Below, piece by piece: positions 54,283 to 63,879 of a stretch of DNA of 64,000 nucleotides. A program made the translations under genes and the position numbers. The stretch's first letter is position 1; every line of letters starts with the position of its first letter. A model generated the notes under the pieces. It did no database searches. It was not told where the DNA came from and worked only from the letters and a program-made list of their open reading frames with translations. The stretch comes from Lactobacillales bacterium (GTDB lineage Bacteria > Bacillota > Bacilli > Lactobacillales > Streptococcaceae): the NCBI GenBank assembly GCA_031261705.1, contig JAISJD010000008.1:95566-159565 (forward strand). The letters run 5' to 3'.

Positions 54283-56193
54283 CTATTCTTCGACAAACTG
54301 ACTATTATATAAATCTGCATAAAATCCATGTTTTGCCATGAGTGCTTCATGGTTTCCTGTTTCGACAATCTCTCCGTGGTTCATCACGATAATGTTATTT
54401 GCATCACGAATGGTGGATAAACGGTGTGCGACCACAAAGCTTGTACGATTTTTCAATAAAGTTTCCATTGCCCGTTGAATCATAATCTCCGTCCGTGTAT
54501 CAACACTTGATGTGGCTTCATCTAAAATCAAGACCTCTGGATTGGCAAGAAATGCTCGGGCAATCGTGATTAGCTGACGCTGTCCTTGGGAGATGTTGCT
54601 CGCTTCTTCATTTAAGACAGTATCATAGCCCTGTGGCAACATACGGACAAAATCATCTACATGTGCTGCCTTAGCTGCTTCAATGATTTGTTCTTTCGTC
54701 GCTTCTTCACGTCCGTATTTAATATTGTCGTAAATTGAGCCAGTAAACAGCCAAGTATCCTGCAAAACCATAGAAATTTTGCTCCTCAATTCATGCCTAG
54801 AAATATCTCTCGTGTCTACTCCCTCATATTTAATCGAGCCACCTTTAACATCATAAAATCGCTCCAATAAATTAATTAAGGTTGTTTTCCCAGCGCCAGT
54901 TGGTCCTACAATAGCGACCATTTGCCCGGGCTTTACATGTAAATTAAAATCCGTCATGAGTAGTGTTTCGCCATAACCAAATTGGACATGATCGAAAGTC
55001 ACCTTATCTCCACAATTCTTAACTGGCGGAATCCCACTTGGTGAATTATCCATTTCTTGCTCATCAAGTACATCAAATACACGTTCCGCAGAGGCAATGG
55101 TTGACTGAATCACATTGATTAGGTTTGCCATTTGTGTAATCGGTTGGGTAAATTGATTTGTATATTGTAGAAACGCCTGAACGTTCCCAATACTAACATT
55201 CCCATTAGCAACCATAATACCGCCGTAAACTGCTACAAACACATAATCAAGATTTTGTACAAAATTCATCAGCGGAATAATCATGGTTGAAATGAACGAA
55301 GCTTTCCAACCATATTTGTATAATTTCTCGTTTTCCACTTCAAAGGAGGCAAGATCGGCTTTTTCATGTCCAAAGCTTTTTACCACCACATGACCCGCAT
55401 AGGTTTCTTCAACCTGATTATTCAACAGTCCAAGTGAGCTTTGTTGCCCCATAAAATATTTTTGCGAACGGGGGGCGACAAGTGTCACGACCACCAAGCT
55501 CAAAGGAACCGTCAGTAAAGCAACTAAAGTTAATTGCCAACTAATTGAAAACATCATCCATAATACACCGACAAAAGTAACAATCGCCGAGATTAATTGG
55601 GTTAAATTTTGTTGAAGTGTTCCAGCAATATTATCCATATCATTAATCGCTCGAGATAAAATATCTCCATTAATATGGGTATCAAAATATTCAATAGGTA
55701 CACGATTCATTTTTTGTTCCATTTCCCGCCGAAGCTGTGAAACTGTTCGTTGAGAAACGCGTGTCATAATAATTTGTTGCATAAAATTCAACACTGCAGA
55801 AACTAGATACATCAAAATGACAACGACTAAAATCTGCCATATTTTATCGAAATTAATGGGTAAGGTTTTGATCGGATGTCCACTTTTCAGAGCTTTTGCT
55901 CCGACTAATACACCGCTAAAGATTTCAGTAGTTGCTTGTCCAAGAATTTTTGGTGTCCGAATTTGTACCAATACCGAAGTCACAGCTAGAAACCAGACAA
56001 AAATGATTGCCACTAACCGCCGATTCATGTATTTCAGTAAGCGGAAAGTTGTTCCCCAGAAATTTTTAGGCTTTTCAACAGCTCGACCAATATTTTTGGC
56101 TCCACCACCACGTCCCATACCCATCCCCATCATGCCTGCAGAAGGGTTATGCATCCGATTTTTCGTGGATGTGTTCTCTTTTTTCTCACTCAT
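54283..56193 (-). CDS. efrB: Multidrug-type ABC transporter, second half (EfrB-like)
   Basis: ABC half-transporter of 636 residues, one subunit of a heterodimeric exporter. A methionine/glycine-rich N-terminal tail of about 40 residues precedes six membrane segments. The ATPase domain has Walker A GPTGAGKTT, signature-like NISQGQRQ (in place of LSGGQ), and canonical Walker B VLILDEATSSVD. Start overlaps the upstream subunit stop by 4 bases (ATGA). Named by resemblance to EfrB of enterococci; substrate not proven. Confidence 0.85.
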   Translation of the reverse strand: MSEKKENTSTKNRMHNPSAGMMGMGMGRGGGAKNIGRAVEKPKNFWGTTFRLLKYMNRRLVAIIFVWFLAVTSVLVQIRTPKILGQATTEIFSGVLVGAKALKSGHPIKTLPINFDKIWQILVVVILMYLVSAVLNFMQQIIMTRVSQRTVSQLRREMEQKMNRVPIEYFDTHINGDILSRAINDMDNIAGTLQQNLTQLISAIVTFVGVLWMMFSISWQLTLVALLTVPLSLVVVTLVAPRSQKYFMGQQSSLGLLNNQVEETYAGHVVVKSFGHEKADLASFEVENEKLYKYGWKASFISTMIIPLMNFVQNLDYVFVAVYGGIMVANGNVSIGNVQAFLQYTNQFTQPITQMANLINVIQSTIASAERVFDVLDEQEMDNSPSGIPPVKNCGDKVTFDHVQFGYGETLLMTDFNLHVKPGQMVAIVGPTGAGKTTLINLLERFYDVKGGSIKYEGVDTRDISRHELRSKISMVLQDTWLFTGSIYDNIKYGREEATKEQIIEAAKAAHVDDFVRMLPQGYDTVLNEEASNISQGQRQLITIARAFLANPEVLILDEATSSVDTRTEIMIQRAMETLLKNRTSFVVAHRLSTIRDANNIIVMNHGEIVETGNHEALMAKHGFYADLYNSQFVEE

Positions 56194-57917
56194 GACCGTT
56201 CATCTCCTCTCAGTTGAGAGTCGACAATTTCACGATAAGTTTGATTGTTCGCGAGTAGCTCCTCATGCGTTCCTTTTCCAACGATCTCACTTTGATTTAA
56301 GACAAGAATCATATCCGCATCCATCACGGTACTAACCCGTTGAGCCACGATTACCTTGATTGCATCCGTAATTGACTCACGCAGCTGCTTACGTAAGAGG
56401 GAGTCTGTCTTAAAATCTAGTGCGGAAAAAGAATCATCAAAAACGTAAATATCGGATTTTCTCACTAAGGCACGAGCAATTGCTAGACGTTGCTTTTGCC
56501 CACCAGAAAAGTTAGAACCTCCTTGCTCCACCCAAGTATCTAGCCCGTCTGGTAACTTATCTATAAATTCTTTCGCTTGCGCAATAGATAACGCACGCCA
56601 TATCTCATCATCTGTTGCATCAGCTTTTCCATACTGCATATTCATTCGTAAGGTTCCTGAAAAAAGAATGGATTGTTGAGGAACAAAGCCGATTAAACTC
56701 CGCAAAGCATGTTGCTTTACCTGACGAATATCTACACCGTTTACTAAGATTTCACCTTTTTCTACATCGTAAAATCTTGGAATGAGATTCACCAGCGTGG
56801 ACTTTCCAGAACCCGTCCCACCAATAATTGCCACTACATCTCCTGATTTTACTTGAAAAGAAATGTTGTTTACGGCACAATTTTCAGCACCCTTATAGCG
56901 ATAAGAAACATCGTCAAATGTTAACGTAGCGCTTTCAAATTGTGGTTCAATAGCTACTGGATGTTCACTATCCGTTACCTCTTCCTTTGTATCAAGTAAG
57001 GCAAAAATCCGCTCTGCTGAGGCTTGGGCTCTTGGAACCATGACAAAAATCATTGAAAGCATCATAAAACTCATTAAAATTTGTGTGGAATAAGTCATAA
57101 AGGCAATCAGATTCCCGACTTGCATAGATTGGCTGGCGATATAATGGCCACCCCACCACACAATTGCCACATTGGTACCGCTCATAATCAGTGTCATTAG
57201 CGGATTCATCATCGCTATAATCGTTTGAACTCGAACTGCATTATTGGTGTAGTCCATATTTGCTTCTTCAAACCGCTTTTCTTCGTACTCTTCCTTATTG
57301 AACGCACGAATCACTCGAACCCCAGTCAAACCTTCACGAAAAACAAGATTCAAGCGGTCAGTTTTCGCCTGCATTGCTTTGAAAAGAGGAACAGCAAAAC
57401 GCATGGTTCCTACGATAACCACCGCCATAATAGGTAGCACAATCAAAAAGATTTTCGTCAGTTGTGCATCTCTTGAATAGGCCAAGAAGCTAGCACCCAC
57501 CAAAGTGATTGGTGCACGTATCATCATCCGAAGAAACATTTGTGTTACGTTCTGAATCTGCGTCACATCATTTGTTGTCCGAGTGATGAGAGAGGCAGTG
57601 CCAAATTGTTCAAATTCGTCATTTGAAAAATTCTCCACCTTCTGATAAACATCGCTATGGAGCGACCTTCCCAATTTTTGAGACTCACGAGTTGCGAAAA
57701 ACGTATTCGCCACCGCTGCAAGAATACTGATGAGAGAGTATCCAACCATAGCAAAGCCGACTTTCCAAATATAAGCAATATCGCTCTTTGCCACTCCTTT
57801 ATCGATGATATTCGATGTCAGTGTCGGCAAATAAAGGCTAGATAACACCTGAATTGCCATAAAAAATACTGCCAAAACAAAGGAACTCTTCGCAATTCGT
57901 TTAAACATACGATACAT
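56190..57917 (-). CDS. efrA: Multidrug-type ABC transporter, first half (EfrA-like)
   Basis: ABC half-transporter of 575 residues. Six membrane segments (about 15-310) are followed by an ATPase domain with Walker A GGTGSGKST, signature FSGGQKQR, and Walker B IYVFDDSFSALD, where aspartate replaces the usual catalytic glutamate after the Walker B aspartate. This degenerate site paired with a canonical one in the partner is typical of heterodimeric exporters. First gene of the two-gene operon. Confidence 0.87.
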   Translation of the reverse strand: MYRMFKRIAKSSFVLAVFFMAIQVLSSLYLPTLTSNIIDKGVAKSDIAYIWKVGFAMVGYSLISILAAVANTFFATRESQKLGRSLHSDVYQKVENFSNDEFEQFGTASLITRTTNDVTQIQNVTQMFLRMMIRAPITLVGASFLAYSRDAQLTKIFLIVLPIMAVVIVGTMRFAVPLFKAMQAKTDRLNLVFREGLTGVRVIRAFNKEEYEEKRFEEANMDYTNNAVRVQTIIAMMNPLMTLIMSGTNVAIVWWGGHYIASQSMQVGNLIAFMTYSTQILMSFMMLSMIFVMVPRAQASAERIFALLDTKEEVTDSEHPVAIEPQFESATLTFDDVSYRYKGAENCAVNNISFQVKSGDVVAIIGGTGSGKSTLVNLIPRFYDVEKGEILVNGVDIRQVKQHALRSLIGFVPQQSILFSGTLRMNMQYGKADATDDEIWRALSIAQAKEFIDKLPDGLDTWVEQGGSNFSGGQKQRLAIARALVRKSDIYVFDDSFSALDFKTDSLLRKQLRESITDAIKVIVAQRVSTVMDADMILVLNQSEIVGKGTHEELLANNQTYREIVDSQLRGDERS

Positions 57918-58139
57918 GGAACATCCCCCTCGACTACAAACTTTTCATTCACTACGCTTACCTGTTTAAATTATTTTTCACAAAATTAATTTACCTTAAT
58001 TGTAAGATTAGTTTACGAAAAAAGCGAGGAATTGCTTTTATTTGTTCTAAAAACTGCCCGGTTTTATTTACCAAGAAACGACTATTTATTATAATTTTAT
58101 TTGATAACAGACAAAATTATTTACTGGGAGAAAACGAAG

Positions 58140-58708
58140 ATGGAAACTAGTGATGCTATTCGTGAATTAAGAACCAAGTTAACAGAAGAAAACCAAAAAT
58201 ATTTTGATGTGTTACTAATCAAAGTTGATACATTCTCGCTTGTAAAAGTTACAAAAAATTTAGATGAAACTCTTTTAACCCTCATTCAAGATTATCTTCC
58301 GGCGCAAAAAGACGGACGGACAGCTCAAGAGTATTTTGGACTTCCTCCTGAAAAATTAGCAGATGATTTATTCCAACAAACAGAGCACCCTAGTATTGTA
58401 AGACGGATTTTCTCCTCTGCTTTGTTTCTTTCCGTTATTCTATCGTTCATTATCCAACTACAAAATATAGCTTTTGATAAGCAATTTAGCTTTTTTGCAT
58501 TTCTTTCTTCAAGTGTCGTTTTCTATTCTTTCGAGAAACTTTTTATTACTATGATTGCAAGAGGATAAAGCTTTCCTCTAAGAGAAAAGACTTCACGAAA
58601 ACAGTAGTATTTCAAGTAATCGCTATCTTTCTTCTTACTTTGATTGGAAATATTTTCCTTTTTCTCATATTGTGGAGAGGGAACGGACTTTGGGCTATTC
58701 ATTTTTAA
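58140..58708 (+). pseudogene. DUF1129-like membrane protein gene with frameshift
   Basis: The ATG at 58140-58142 opens 142 codons with a cytoplasmic region (METSDAIRELR..., DGRTAQEYFGLP) and two hydrophobic segments, ending at TAA 58566-58568. The reading then continues in the -1 frame from about 58565 to a stop at 58706-58708 (LSSKRKDFTKTVVFQVIAIF and another hydrophobic segment), which fits the longer DUF1129 plan with a C-terminal membrane helix. A one-base deletion near 58560 explains the break. This could be a true mutation, a sequencing error or an accepted short form. Confidence 0.7.
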
Positions 58709-58718
58709 CATATAAGAA

Positions 58719-58760
58719 AAACTGGTTAACCAAAAATTTATGATTAACCAGTTTATTTTT
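58719..58760. terminator. Bidirectional terminator between DUF1129 and nagA genes
   Basis: AAACTGGTTAA / TTAACCAGTTT perfect 11 bp stem, loop of about 14 bases, T-run on the plus strand (TATTTTTTATTT) and TTTTTCTT on the minus strand. Confidence 0.85.
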
Positions 58761-58763
58761 TAT

Positions 58764-59915
58764 TTATGCTTCGTAACGAACTTTTCCGTCAAGCCAAGTG
58801 GCTGCTAAGTCCATTGTTGGTTCAAGGACGATAAAGTCGGCTGCACGACCTTTTTTAATCTTTCCGCACTTATCATCAATCTTACAACTAATTGCTGGAA
58901 TAAGCGAACCCATCATCACTGCTTCGTCTGGAGTAGCTAGACCCCATTCTACTACATTCTTAATTCCTTCTTTAAGACGTAAGATAGACCCTGCTAAGTT
59001 GCCTGATTCTAAGCGAGCAGTTCCTTCTTTCACAATAACTGGAAATTCTCCCAAAGTATAGTGTCCGTCAGGCATTCCGCCTGCACGCATACAGTCAGTA
59101 ATCATCGCTACATGGTCATGACCAACCTTGTCCATTAAGATACCACAAGCAGTTGGATGAACGTGATGACCGTCACAGATTAGTTCTGCGTACGTATGAC
59201 CTAAGCTCAAGACAGAACCCACCATACCAGGTTCACGATGTTCTAACCCACGCATCCCATTGTAAGCATGTACCCAAACGCTTGCGCCTGCATCAACTGC
59301 TTTTGTTGCTTCTTCAAGTGTTCCGTTAGAGTGTCCTAGCGCTACGACAACGCCTTCATCTGTTACAGTTTTAACAAATTCTTCCACTCCCGCACGTTCT
59401 GGAGCCAAGGCAATTTTAGAAATCAAACCGCCAGCCGCTTCTTGCCATTCGTGAAATTCTTCAACACTTGGATTGTTAAAGTATATAGGGTTTTGAGCAC
59501 CCTTATGTTCTTCTGTAAAGTAAGGCCCTTCAAAGTAAATTCCTTGAATTTTTGCCCCAGTTGCTTCTTTATAGTGGTCACCGATTCCTTTTGCTACTTC
59601 TTTTAATAGCGCATGGTCAGCTGTTAAAGTAGTTGGTAAAAATGAAGTTACTCCACAAGTTAACAAGCCTTCACTCATTGTGTTTACAACGCCTAAAATA
59701 TCATTATCCATGACATCTTTTCCGCCATAACCATGAATATGTGTATCAACTAACCCTGGAGCTACCCATTTCCCAGAGTAATCAATTACTTCTGCGTCTT
59801 CTTCAGGCAATTCAGTGTGATAATCACCAAATTTTCCTTCCACGATTTCAAGGTAACCGCGTCCTTTTGTTCTGTCTGCGTAAAAGAATTTGTCTGCTAA
59901 AACGTATGTTTTCAT
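58764..59915 (-). CDS. nagA: N-acetylglucosamine-6-phosphate deacetylase
   Basis: Removes acetate from GlcNAc-6-phosphate, feeding amino sugars into glycolysis and wall synthesis. The ATG at 59913-59915 (GGGAG upstream) gives 383 residues. Metal and active-site motifs are DTHIHGYGGKD, FEGPYFTEEHKGA, LGHSNGTL, HAYNGM and the catalytic aspartate in ITDCMRAGG. An intact NagR-type operator lies 65-80 bases upstream. nagB is not in this window. Confidence 0.96.
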   Translation of the reverse strand: MKTYVLADKFFYADRTKGRGYLEIVEGKFGDYHTELPEEDAEVIDYSGKWVAPGLVDTHIHGYGGKDVMDNDILGVVNTMSEGLLTCGVTSFLPTTLTADHALLKEVAKGIGDHYKEATGAKIQGIYFEGPYFTEEHKGAQNPIYFNNPSVEEFHEWQEAAGGLISKIALAPERAGVEEFVKTVTDEGVVVALGHSNGTLEEATKAVDAGASVWVHAYNGMRGLEHREPGMVGSVLSLGHTYAELICDGHHVHPTACGILMDKVGHDHVAMITDCMRAGGMPDGHYTLGEFPVIVKEGTARLESGNLAGSILRLKEGIKNVVEWGLATPDEAVMMGSLIPAISCKIDDKCGKIKKGRAADFIVLEPTMDLAATWLDGKVRYEA

Positions 59916-59979
59916 TATCAGTTCTCCCATCTTATTTTTACTATCTAAAGTCTACTCTCATATGAAAAAATTGTCAATA

Positions 59980-59995
59980 ATTGGTACATACCAAT
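59980..59995. promoter_or_regulatory. NagR-type operator (dre-like palindrome) upstream of nagA
   Basis: ATTGGTA-CA-TACCAAT: arms of 7 bases are perfect reverse complements. It matches the GntR/HutC dre pattern used by NagR/YvoA and is placed to block nagA transcription. Supports control by the regulator at 21677-22384. Confidence 0.75.
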
Positions 59996-60003
59996 AAAAA
60001 ATT

Positions 60004-60828
60004 CTAATAAATCTCTCGAATTTGAACAATTTCTCCTGCGAGTTTTCGGTACTGCTTTGCTTCTTCTAAACGTTTTGTCTTTTCATAAATATTCGACTTT
60101 AATAGAAATAAATCTTCTAAGTAATAGATACTTTCATTCTGTCTTGCCCATGAAATACCTTGGCAAATCTGAAATTCGGCTTCTGTAAATTGACCTGTTT
60201 CGTAGAGCAACACCCCATAATTATAAAAAACCGTCGTAAATTCTACGTGCGTTCGCTCAATGGGCAGGCTATAAAAATATTCTAAACTTTTTCTAAAGCA
60301 TTTTTCTGCCACAGCAATATTTCCAAAGCTAAATTCCACCATCGCAATAAGGCTTAGCAGTTGAATTTCAATATTTGAAACCAATTTTTTTGAATTGTGG
60401 TAGGTAAACTCTAGTGCCTGTTCTAAATCACGTAAAGCATCACTCCCGTCATTCAAAAGATAAAACTTACAATATCCTAAGTAGTAATAGTAACGTTGCA
60501 TATCTGTTTCTAAATGCAAGTATTGCTGAAAATCCTTGGTCTGCAACAAATCAAAAAGGGGACGCAATTCCCGCTTACGATAATAATACGCCATCGTATC
60601 AAACAGCTCATTCATATGTTTCACGCCGACTCGCTCATTTCTCATAACAGAGTCCAGACTTACGCCTAAACGGTCACAAAGCTGTTGCATGACTAAGACA
60701 TTTGGAATTTCATCATTGTTTTCAATACGGCTTAAAACACTTTGTGAACAAATATTCTGACACAGAAATTTTTGCGTCATTTTTCTTTCTTTACGAATTT
60801 CTTTGATAACCGTTCCAAATACGCTCAT
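60004..60828 (-). CDS. XRE/TPR transcriptional regulator (RRNPP-like)
   Basis: Predicted regulator of 274 residues with an N-terminal helix-turn-helix (about 7-60, CSQSVLSRIENNDEIPN) and a C-terminal run of tetratricopeptide-like helices (about 90-270, for example AEKCFRKSLEYFYSL and EAEFQICQGISWA). This is the architecture of peptide-responsive Rgg/PlcR-type regulators. No small signal-peptide gene is visible beside it. Targets unknown. It is upstream of nagA in the same direction but its 3' end is followed by the nagA operator, so the two are probably separate units. Confidence 0.8.
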   Translation of the reverse strand: MSVFGTVIKEIRKERKMTQKFLCQNICSQSVLSRIENNDEIPNVLVMQQLCDRLGVSLDSVMRNERVGVKHMNELFDTMAYYYRKRELRPLFDLLQTKDFQQYLHLETDMQRYYYYLGYCKFYLLNDGSDALRDLEQALEFTYHNSKKLVSNIEIQLLSLIAMVEFSFGNIAVAEKCFRKSLEYFYSLPIERTHVEFTTVFYNYGVLLYETGQFTEAEFQICQGISWARQNESIYYLEDLFLLKSNIYEKTKRLEEAKQYRKLAGEIVQIREIY

Positions 60829-61091
60829 TTTCTCACTTCCATAGTAACATATTTTTCTAAAATACTAAGAGTTGATTTATTAAATTACCCATTCATTTAT
60901 ATGTAAATAAATCTTTTTTAGTGGATTGCTCGTGTTTTCAATAGAATTATTAATAATATGCGAATTAGCATTATATTTTTAGTTTACCTTAGTATATATT
61001 AGAACTCAAGATGTGAAATACAATCTGTTAAGAAAAAGTTAAAAAGAATGTAAAAGCTGTGATGATAAAAGAGTAAGGGAGTTGTTTCAAC

Positions 61092-61292
61092 ATGATTCAA
61101 GGAACTTATGTAAATTTCTCTTGGGAAGACGAAATGTATACCGGGTGGATTGAAAAAGAATACACTCATTCTTATCTTATCGAGGTCGAACATCCGAGCG
61201 AAAAAATGAAAGAACGTTTTTATAACAGAATGATTGTCAGTAAAGCAAATTGTAAAAATGTACGAAAGGAAAAAGCAGAGATTGCGGATTAA
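61092..61292 (+). CDS. DUF2187-like small protein
   Basis: Small SH3-like beta protein of 66 residues; function unknown. AAGGGAG lies 10 bases before the ATG. Pattern YVNFSWEDEMYTGWIEKEY resembles the DUF2187/YkvS family, which is widespread in Firmicutes. It is monocistronic and shares its terminator region with the convergent aminotransferase gene. Confidence 0.72.
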   Translation: MIQGTYVNFSWEDEMYTGWIEKEYTHSYLIEVEHPSEKMKERFYNRMIVSKANCKNVRKEKAEIAD

Positions 61293-61313
61293 CCTCCACA
61301 GTCTCTGTTTTTC
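61276..61313 (+). terminator. Terminator of the DUF2187-like gene
   Basis: CAGAGATTG / CAGTCTCTG 9 bp stem with one G-U pair, 14-base loop, followed by TTTTTC; overlaps the end of the coding sequence. Confidence 0.75.
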
Positions 61314-61318
61314 TTTCT

Positions 61319-62539
61319 TTATTTTTGTTTGTAGGTGGATAAAAAGTCGCCCATTTTAGTCATCGTTTCTTTCAAATCATCTGCTTTTGGAAGATAAACA
61401 ATACGGAAATGGTCTGGATCTTTCCAGTTAAAGCCACGACCGTGAACCAATAACACTTTATGCTCGTGCAAGAAATCATACACGAATTGTTCATCATCTT
61501 TAATGTTAAACTTCTTCACATCTAATTTAGGGAAGATATAAAAAGCAGCTTTCGGTTTCACTGCGCTAACTCCTGGGATGTCATTGAGCATGTTATAGAC
61601 AATTTCACGTTGTTCATACACACGACCACCCGGTAAAAGCAATTTATTCGCTGATTGGTAGCCACCGAGCGCTGTCTGCACTATTTGTTGTGCTAAAACG
61701 TTGGAGCATAGGCGCATACTTGCTAACATGTTTAAGCCTTCAATATATCCCTTCACCTTTGATTTATCCCCTGAAAGTACCATCCAACCCACACGGAAAC
61801 CTGCAACTAAGTGAGATTTAGATAGCCCATTCAAAGTCACGACAAACAAATCAGGCGCAAGAGTGGCAATTGGTACATGCACTAACCCATCCATTACGGA
61901 ACGGTCATAGATTTCATCAGAAAAAATAATCAAATTATTTTCACGTGCGACTTTTACGATTTCTTCTAAAACTTCTTTTGGATAAAGCGCTCCAGTAGGA
62001 TTATTCGGATTAATCAAAACGATTGCTTTTGTCCGACTGCTTACTTTACTCCGCATATCTTGAATATCTGGGTACCACTCTGCTTCTTCATCACAAACAT
62101 AATGAACCGCGTTACCTCCTGCAAGGGAAACGGCTGCCGTCCAAAGTGGATAATCAGGCATTGGTACTAACACTTCATCTCCATTATTCAATAAACCTTG
62201 CATACACATGGTAATAAGCTCAGAAACACCATTTCCTGTGTAAATATCATTGATATCAACATCAGGGAAACCTTTTAATTGGCAATACTGCATAATTGCT
62301 TTCCGTGCAGAAAAAATCCCCTTCGAGTCAGAATATCCTTCTGAGTTATGAACATTCATAATCAAATCACGGATAATTTCATTTGGCGCTTCAAAACCAA
62401 ATTCCGCGGGGTTTCCCGTATTTAATTTCAAAATGTGCATTCCTGCCCTACTCATTCGTTCTGCTTCTTCAAGAACAGGTCCACGCACATCATAACTGAC
62501 ATTTTCTAACTTCGTTGACTTATCAAAACTCTCATTCAT
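61319..62539 (-). CDS. Pyridoxal-phosphate aminotransferase, AlaA-like
   Basis: Class I aminotransferase, probably glutamate-pyruvate (alanine) type. The ATG at 62537-62539 is preferred (406 residues, MNESFDKSTK); earlier ATGs at 62545 and 62557 are possible, and a -10-like TATAAT just upstream of those rules out the much longer frame. Motifs include LNTGNPAEFGF, PNNPTG, the aspartate in IIFSDEIYDRS and the PLP lysine in LNGLSKSHLVAGFRVGW. Overall resemblance is closest to AlaA (YfbQ-type) enzymes. Confidence 0.85.
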   Translation of the reverse strand: MNESFDKSTKLENVSYDVRGPVLEEAERMSRAGMHILKLNTGNPAEFGFEAPNEIIRDLIMNVHNSEGYSDSKGIFSARKAIMQYCQLKGFPDVDINDIYTGNGVSELITMCMQGLLNNGDEVLVPMPDYPLWTAAVSLAGGNAVHYVCDEEAEWYPDIQDMRSKVSSRTKAIVLINPNNPTGALYPKEVLEEIVKVARENNLIIFSDEIYDRSVMDGLVHVPIATLAPDLFVVTLNGLSKSHLVAGFRVGWMVLSGDKSKVKGYIEGLNMLASMRLCSNVLAQQIVQTALGGYQSANKLLLPGGRVYEQREIVYNMLNDIPGVSAVKPKAAFYIFPKLDVKKFNIKDDEQFVYDFLHEHKVLLVHGRGFNWKDPDHFRIVYLPKADDLKETMTKMGDFLSTYKQK

Positions 62540-62743
62540 CGTCATTCCAACTTTCATTAGCATTATATAATATGATACATATTTTACGCTTAAATTAAAC
62601 CGATTGCAATTTCTGATAAAAACCTTTAAAAAACCTTGGAAATTATCTCGCATTTATCAAATTTGTAATAAAAAAATAATACCCACAACCGAGGATTTCA
62701 GCGTATAATAGGGGAGTCAGTATTGTAATGAAAGGAAATGCAC

Positions 62744-63715
62744 ATGAATCTTTCTAAAGTAATCAATGATTTTATTTCACATAGCATCATTTTTGCAGGA
62801 ATTTTTATGGGATGTCTGATTTTTGAATTTTCAGGGAATCCTCCTGCCACAGAAACGAATGTCTCTGCAGAAACCACCCTCAAGGAAAAAACAGTAGTTG
62901 GTCCCATTCCTGATGAAACGGTAGCTGAAGCAGCTATCAAAACCAAACAAGAAGAGGAGCTTGTAAAATTCACACAAAAAATTCAGCGAGAATTACAGCA
63001 AATCATCTTTTCTTCCAGTGGGGAAATTGGTGTCACTTATGTGGATCTCACCTCCAATCAACGCTTCGACATTAACGGAAAACAAAAATTCTTTGCCGCA
63101 AGCACAAATAAAGTCCCACTCGTTATGCGTATCAGCGAGCTAGTGAAAGCTGGTAAGCTTACTTGGGATATGCCAATTAAATATGAAGCAGATGACTTCG
63201 AGAATGGAACAGGCATCTTACAAGGAAATATACAGCCAACCTTTACCGTGCATGAATTAGCAAATTACGCTATCGTCTACTCGGATAATGTTGCCAAAAA
63301 TATGTTAATGCGTCAACTTGCTCCAACATACGAAACTGCATTAGAAAATATTTACCAAACCTATCTTCCAAATGAAAAATCATTGACCGAAAATCTTTTT
63401 TCGACCAATGATTTAGCAACCATTTTAGAAAAACTTTACAAAGAAAAAAGCCAAATTGAAGGCTATCAAGAACTCTATCAAAACATGAAACAAACGATTT
63501 TTCATAATCGTTTAGAAACGCCACTTACTCAAGGACATATTGCTCATAAAATCGGTTCAAATGAAGCTGAATTTAACGATATTGGTATCTTTGAAGGAAA
63601 CCATCCATTCATCCTTACCGTTTCAACAAACCACGTTCCTGACGCCGAGAGCCTCATCAGTAAACTTGCTGATAGTGTGTGGCGGATTCAGGAGGGAGAA
63701 TATCCAGCTGAATAA
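62744..63715 (+). CDS. Class A beta-lactamase-fold serine hydrolase, membrane anchored
   Basis: Predicted extracytoplasmic serine hydrolase of 323 residues from the ATG at 62744 (AAAGG at 8 bases). An N-terminal hydrophobic segment (about 12-30) serves as signal or anchor. The fold motifs are SxxK in AASTNKVPL, SDN in YSDNVAKN and KIG in place of KTG (AHKIGSNE). An LTEN segment lies where the omega loop should be. Such proteins may act on penicillin or peptidoglycan; resistance cannot be inferred from sequence. Confidence 0.82.
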   Translation: MNLSKVINDFISHSIIFAGIFMGCLIFEFSGNPPATETNVSAETTLKEKTVVGPIPDETVAEAAIKTKQEEELVKFTQKIQRELQQIIFSSSGEIGVTYVDLTSNQRFDINGKQKFFAASTNKVPLVMRISELVKAGKLTWDMPIKYEADDFENGTGILQGNIQPTFTVHELANYAIVYSDNVAKNMLMRQLAPTYETALENIYQTYLPNEKSLTENLFSTNDLATILEKLYKEKSQIEGYQELYQNMKQTIFHNRLETPLTQGHIAHKIGSNEAEFNDIGIFEGNHPFILTVSTNHVPDAESLISKLADSVWRIQEGEYPAE

Positions 63716-63765
63716 AATAAAGCACCTCATCACTATGTTTAGTGGCAGGGTGCTTTATTTGTATA
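63716..63765 (+). terminator. Rho-independent terminator after the serine hydrolase
   Basis: AATAAAGCACC / GGTGCTTTATT perfect 11 bp stem, with an inner CACTA/TAGTG stem, then TTGT; directly at the end of the gene. Confidence 0.85.
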
Positions 63766-63879
63766 TTATCATCTCTCATCTTGATAATAATTAAATAAAT
63801 TTCATTATATAGTAAAAGAATTTTATAGAAAAAATCTGCACCTTCTTGACATACTCGTGCAAAAAAAACAATGAAAATA

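Noticed and set aside
60999..61193. 64-codon minus-strand frame beside the RRNPP-like regulator, considered as a signal-peptide precursor gene
   Set aside because: It is antisense to the DUF2187-like gene, has no ribosome site and lacks the short secreted peptide layout.
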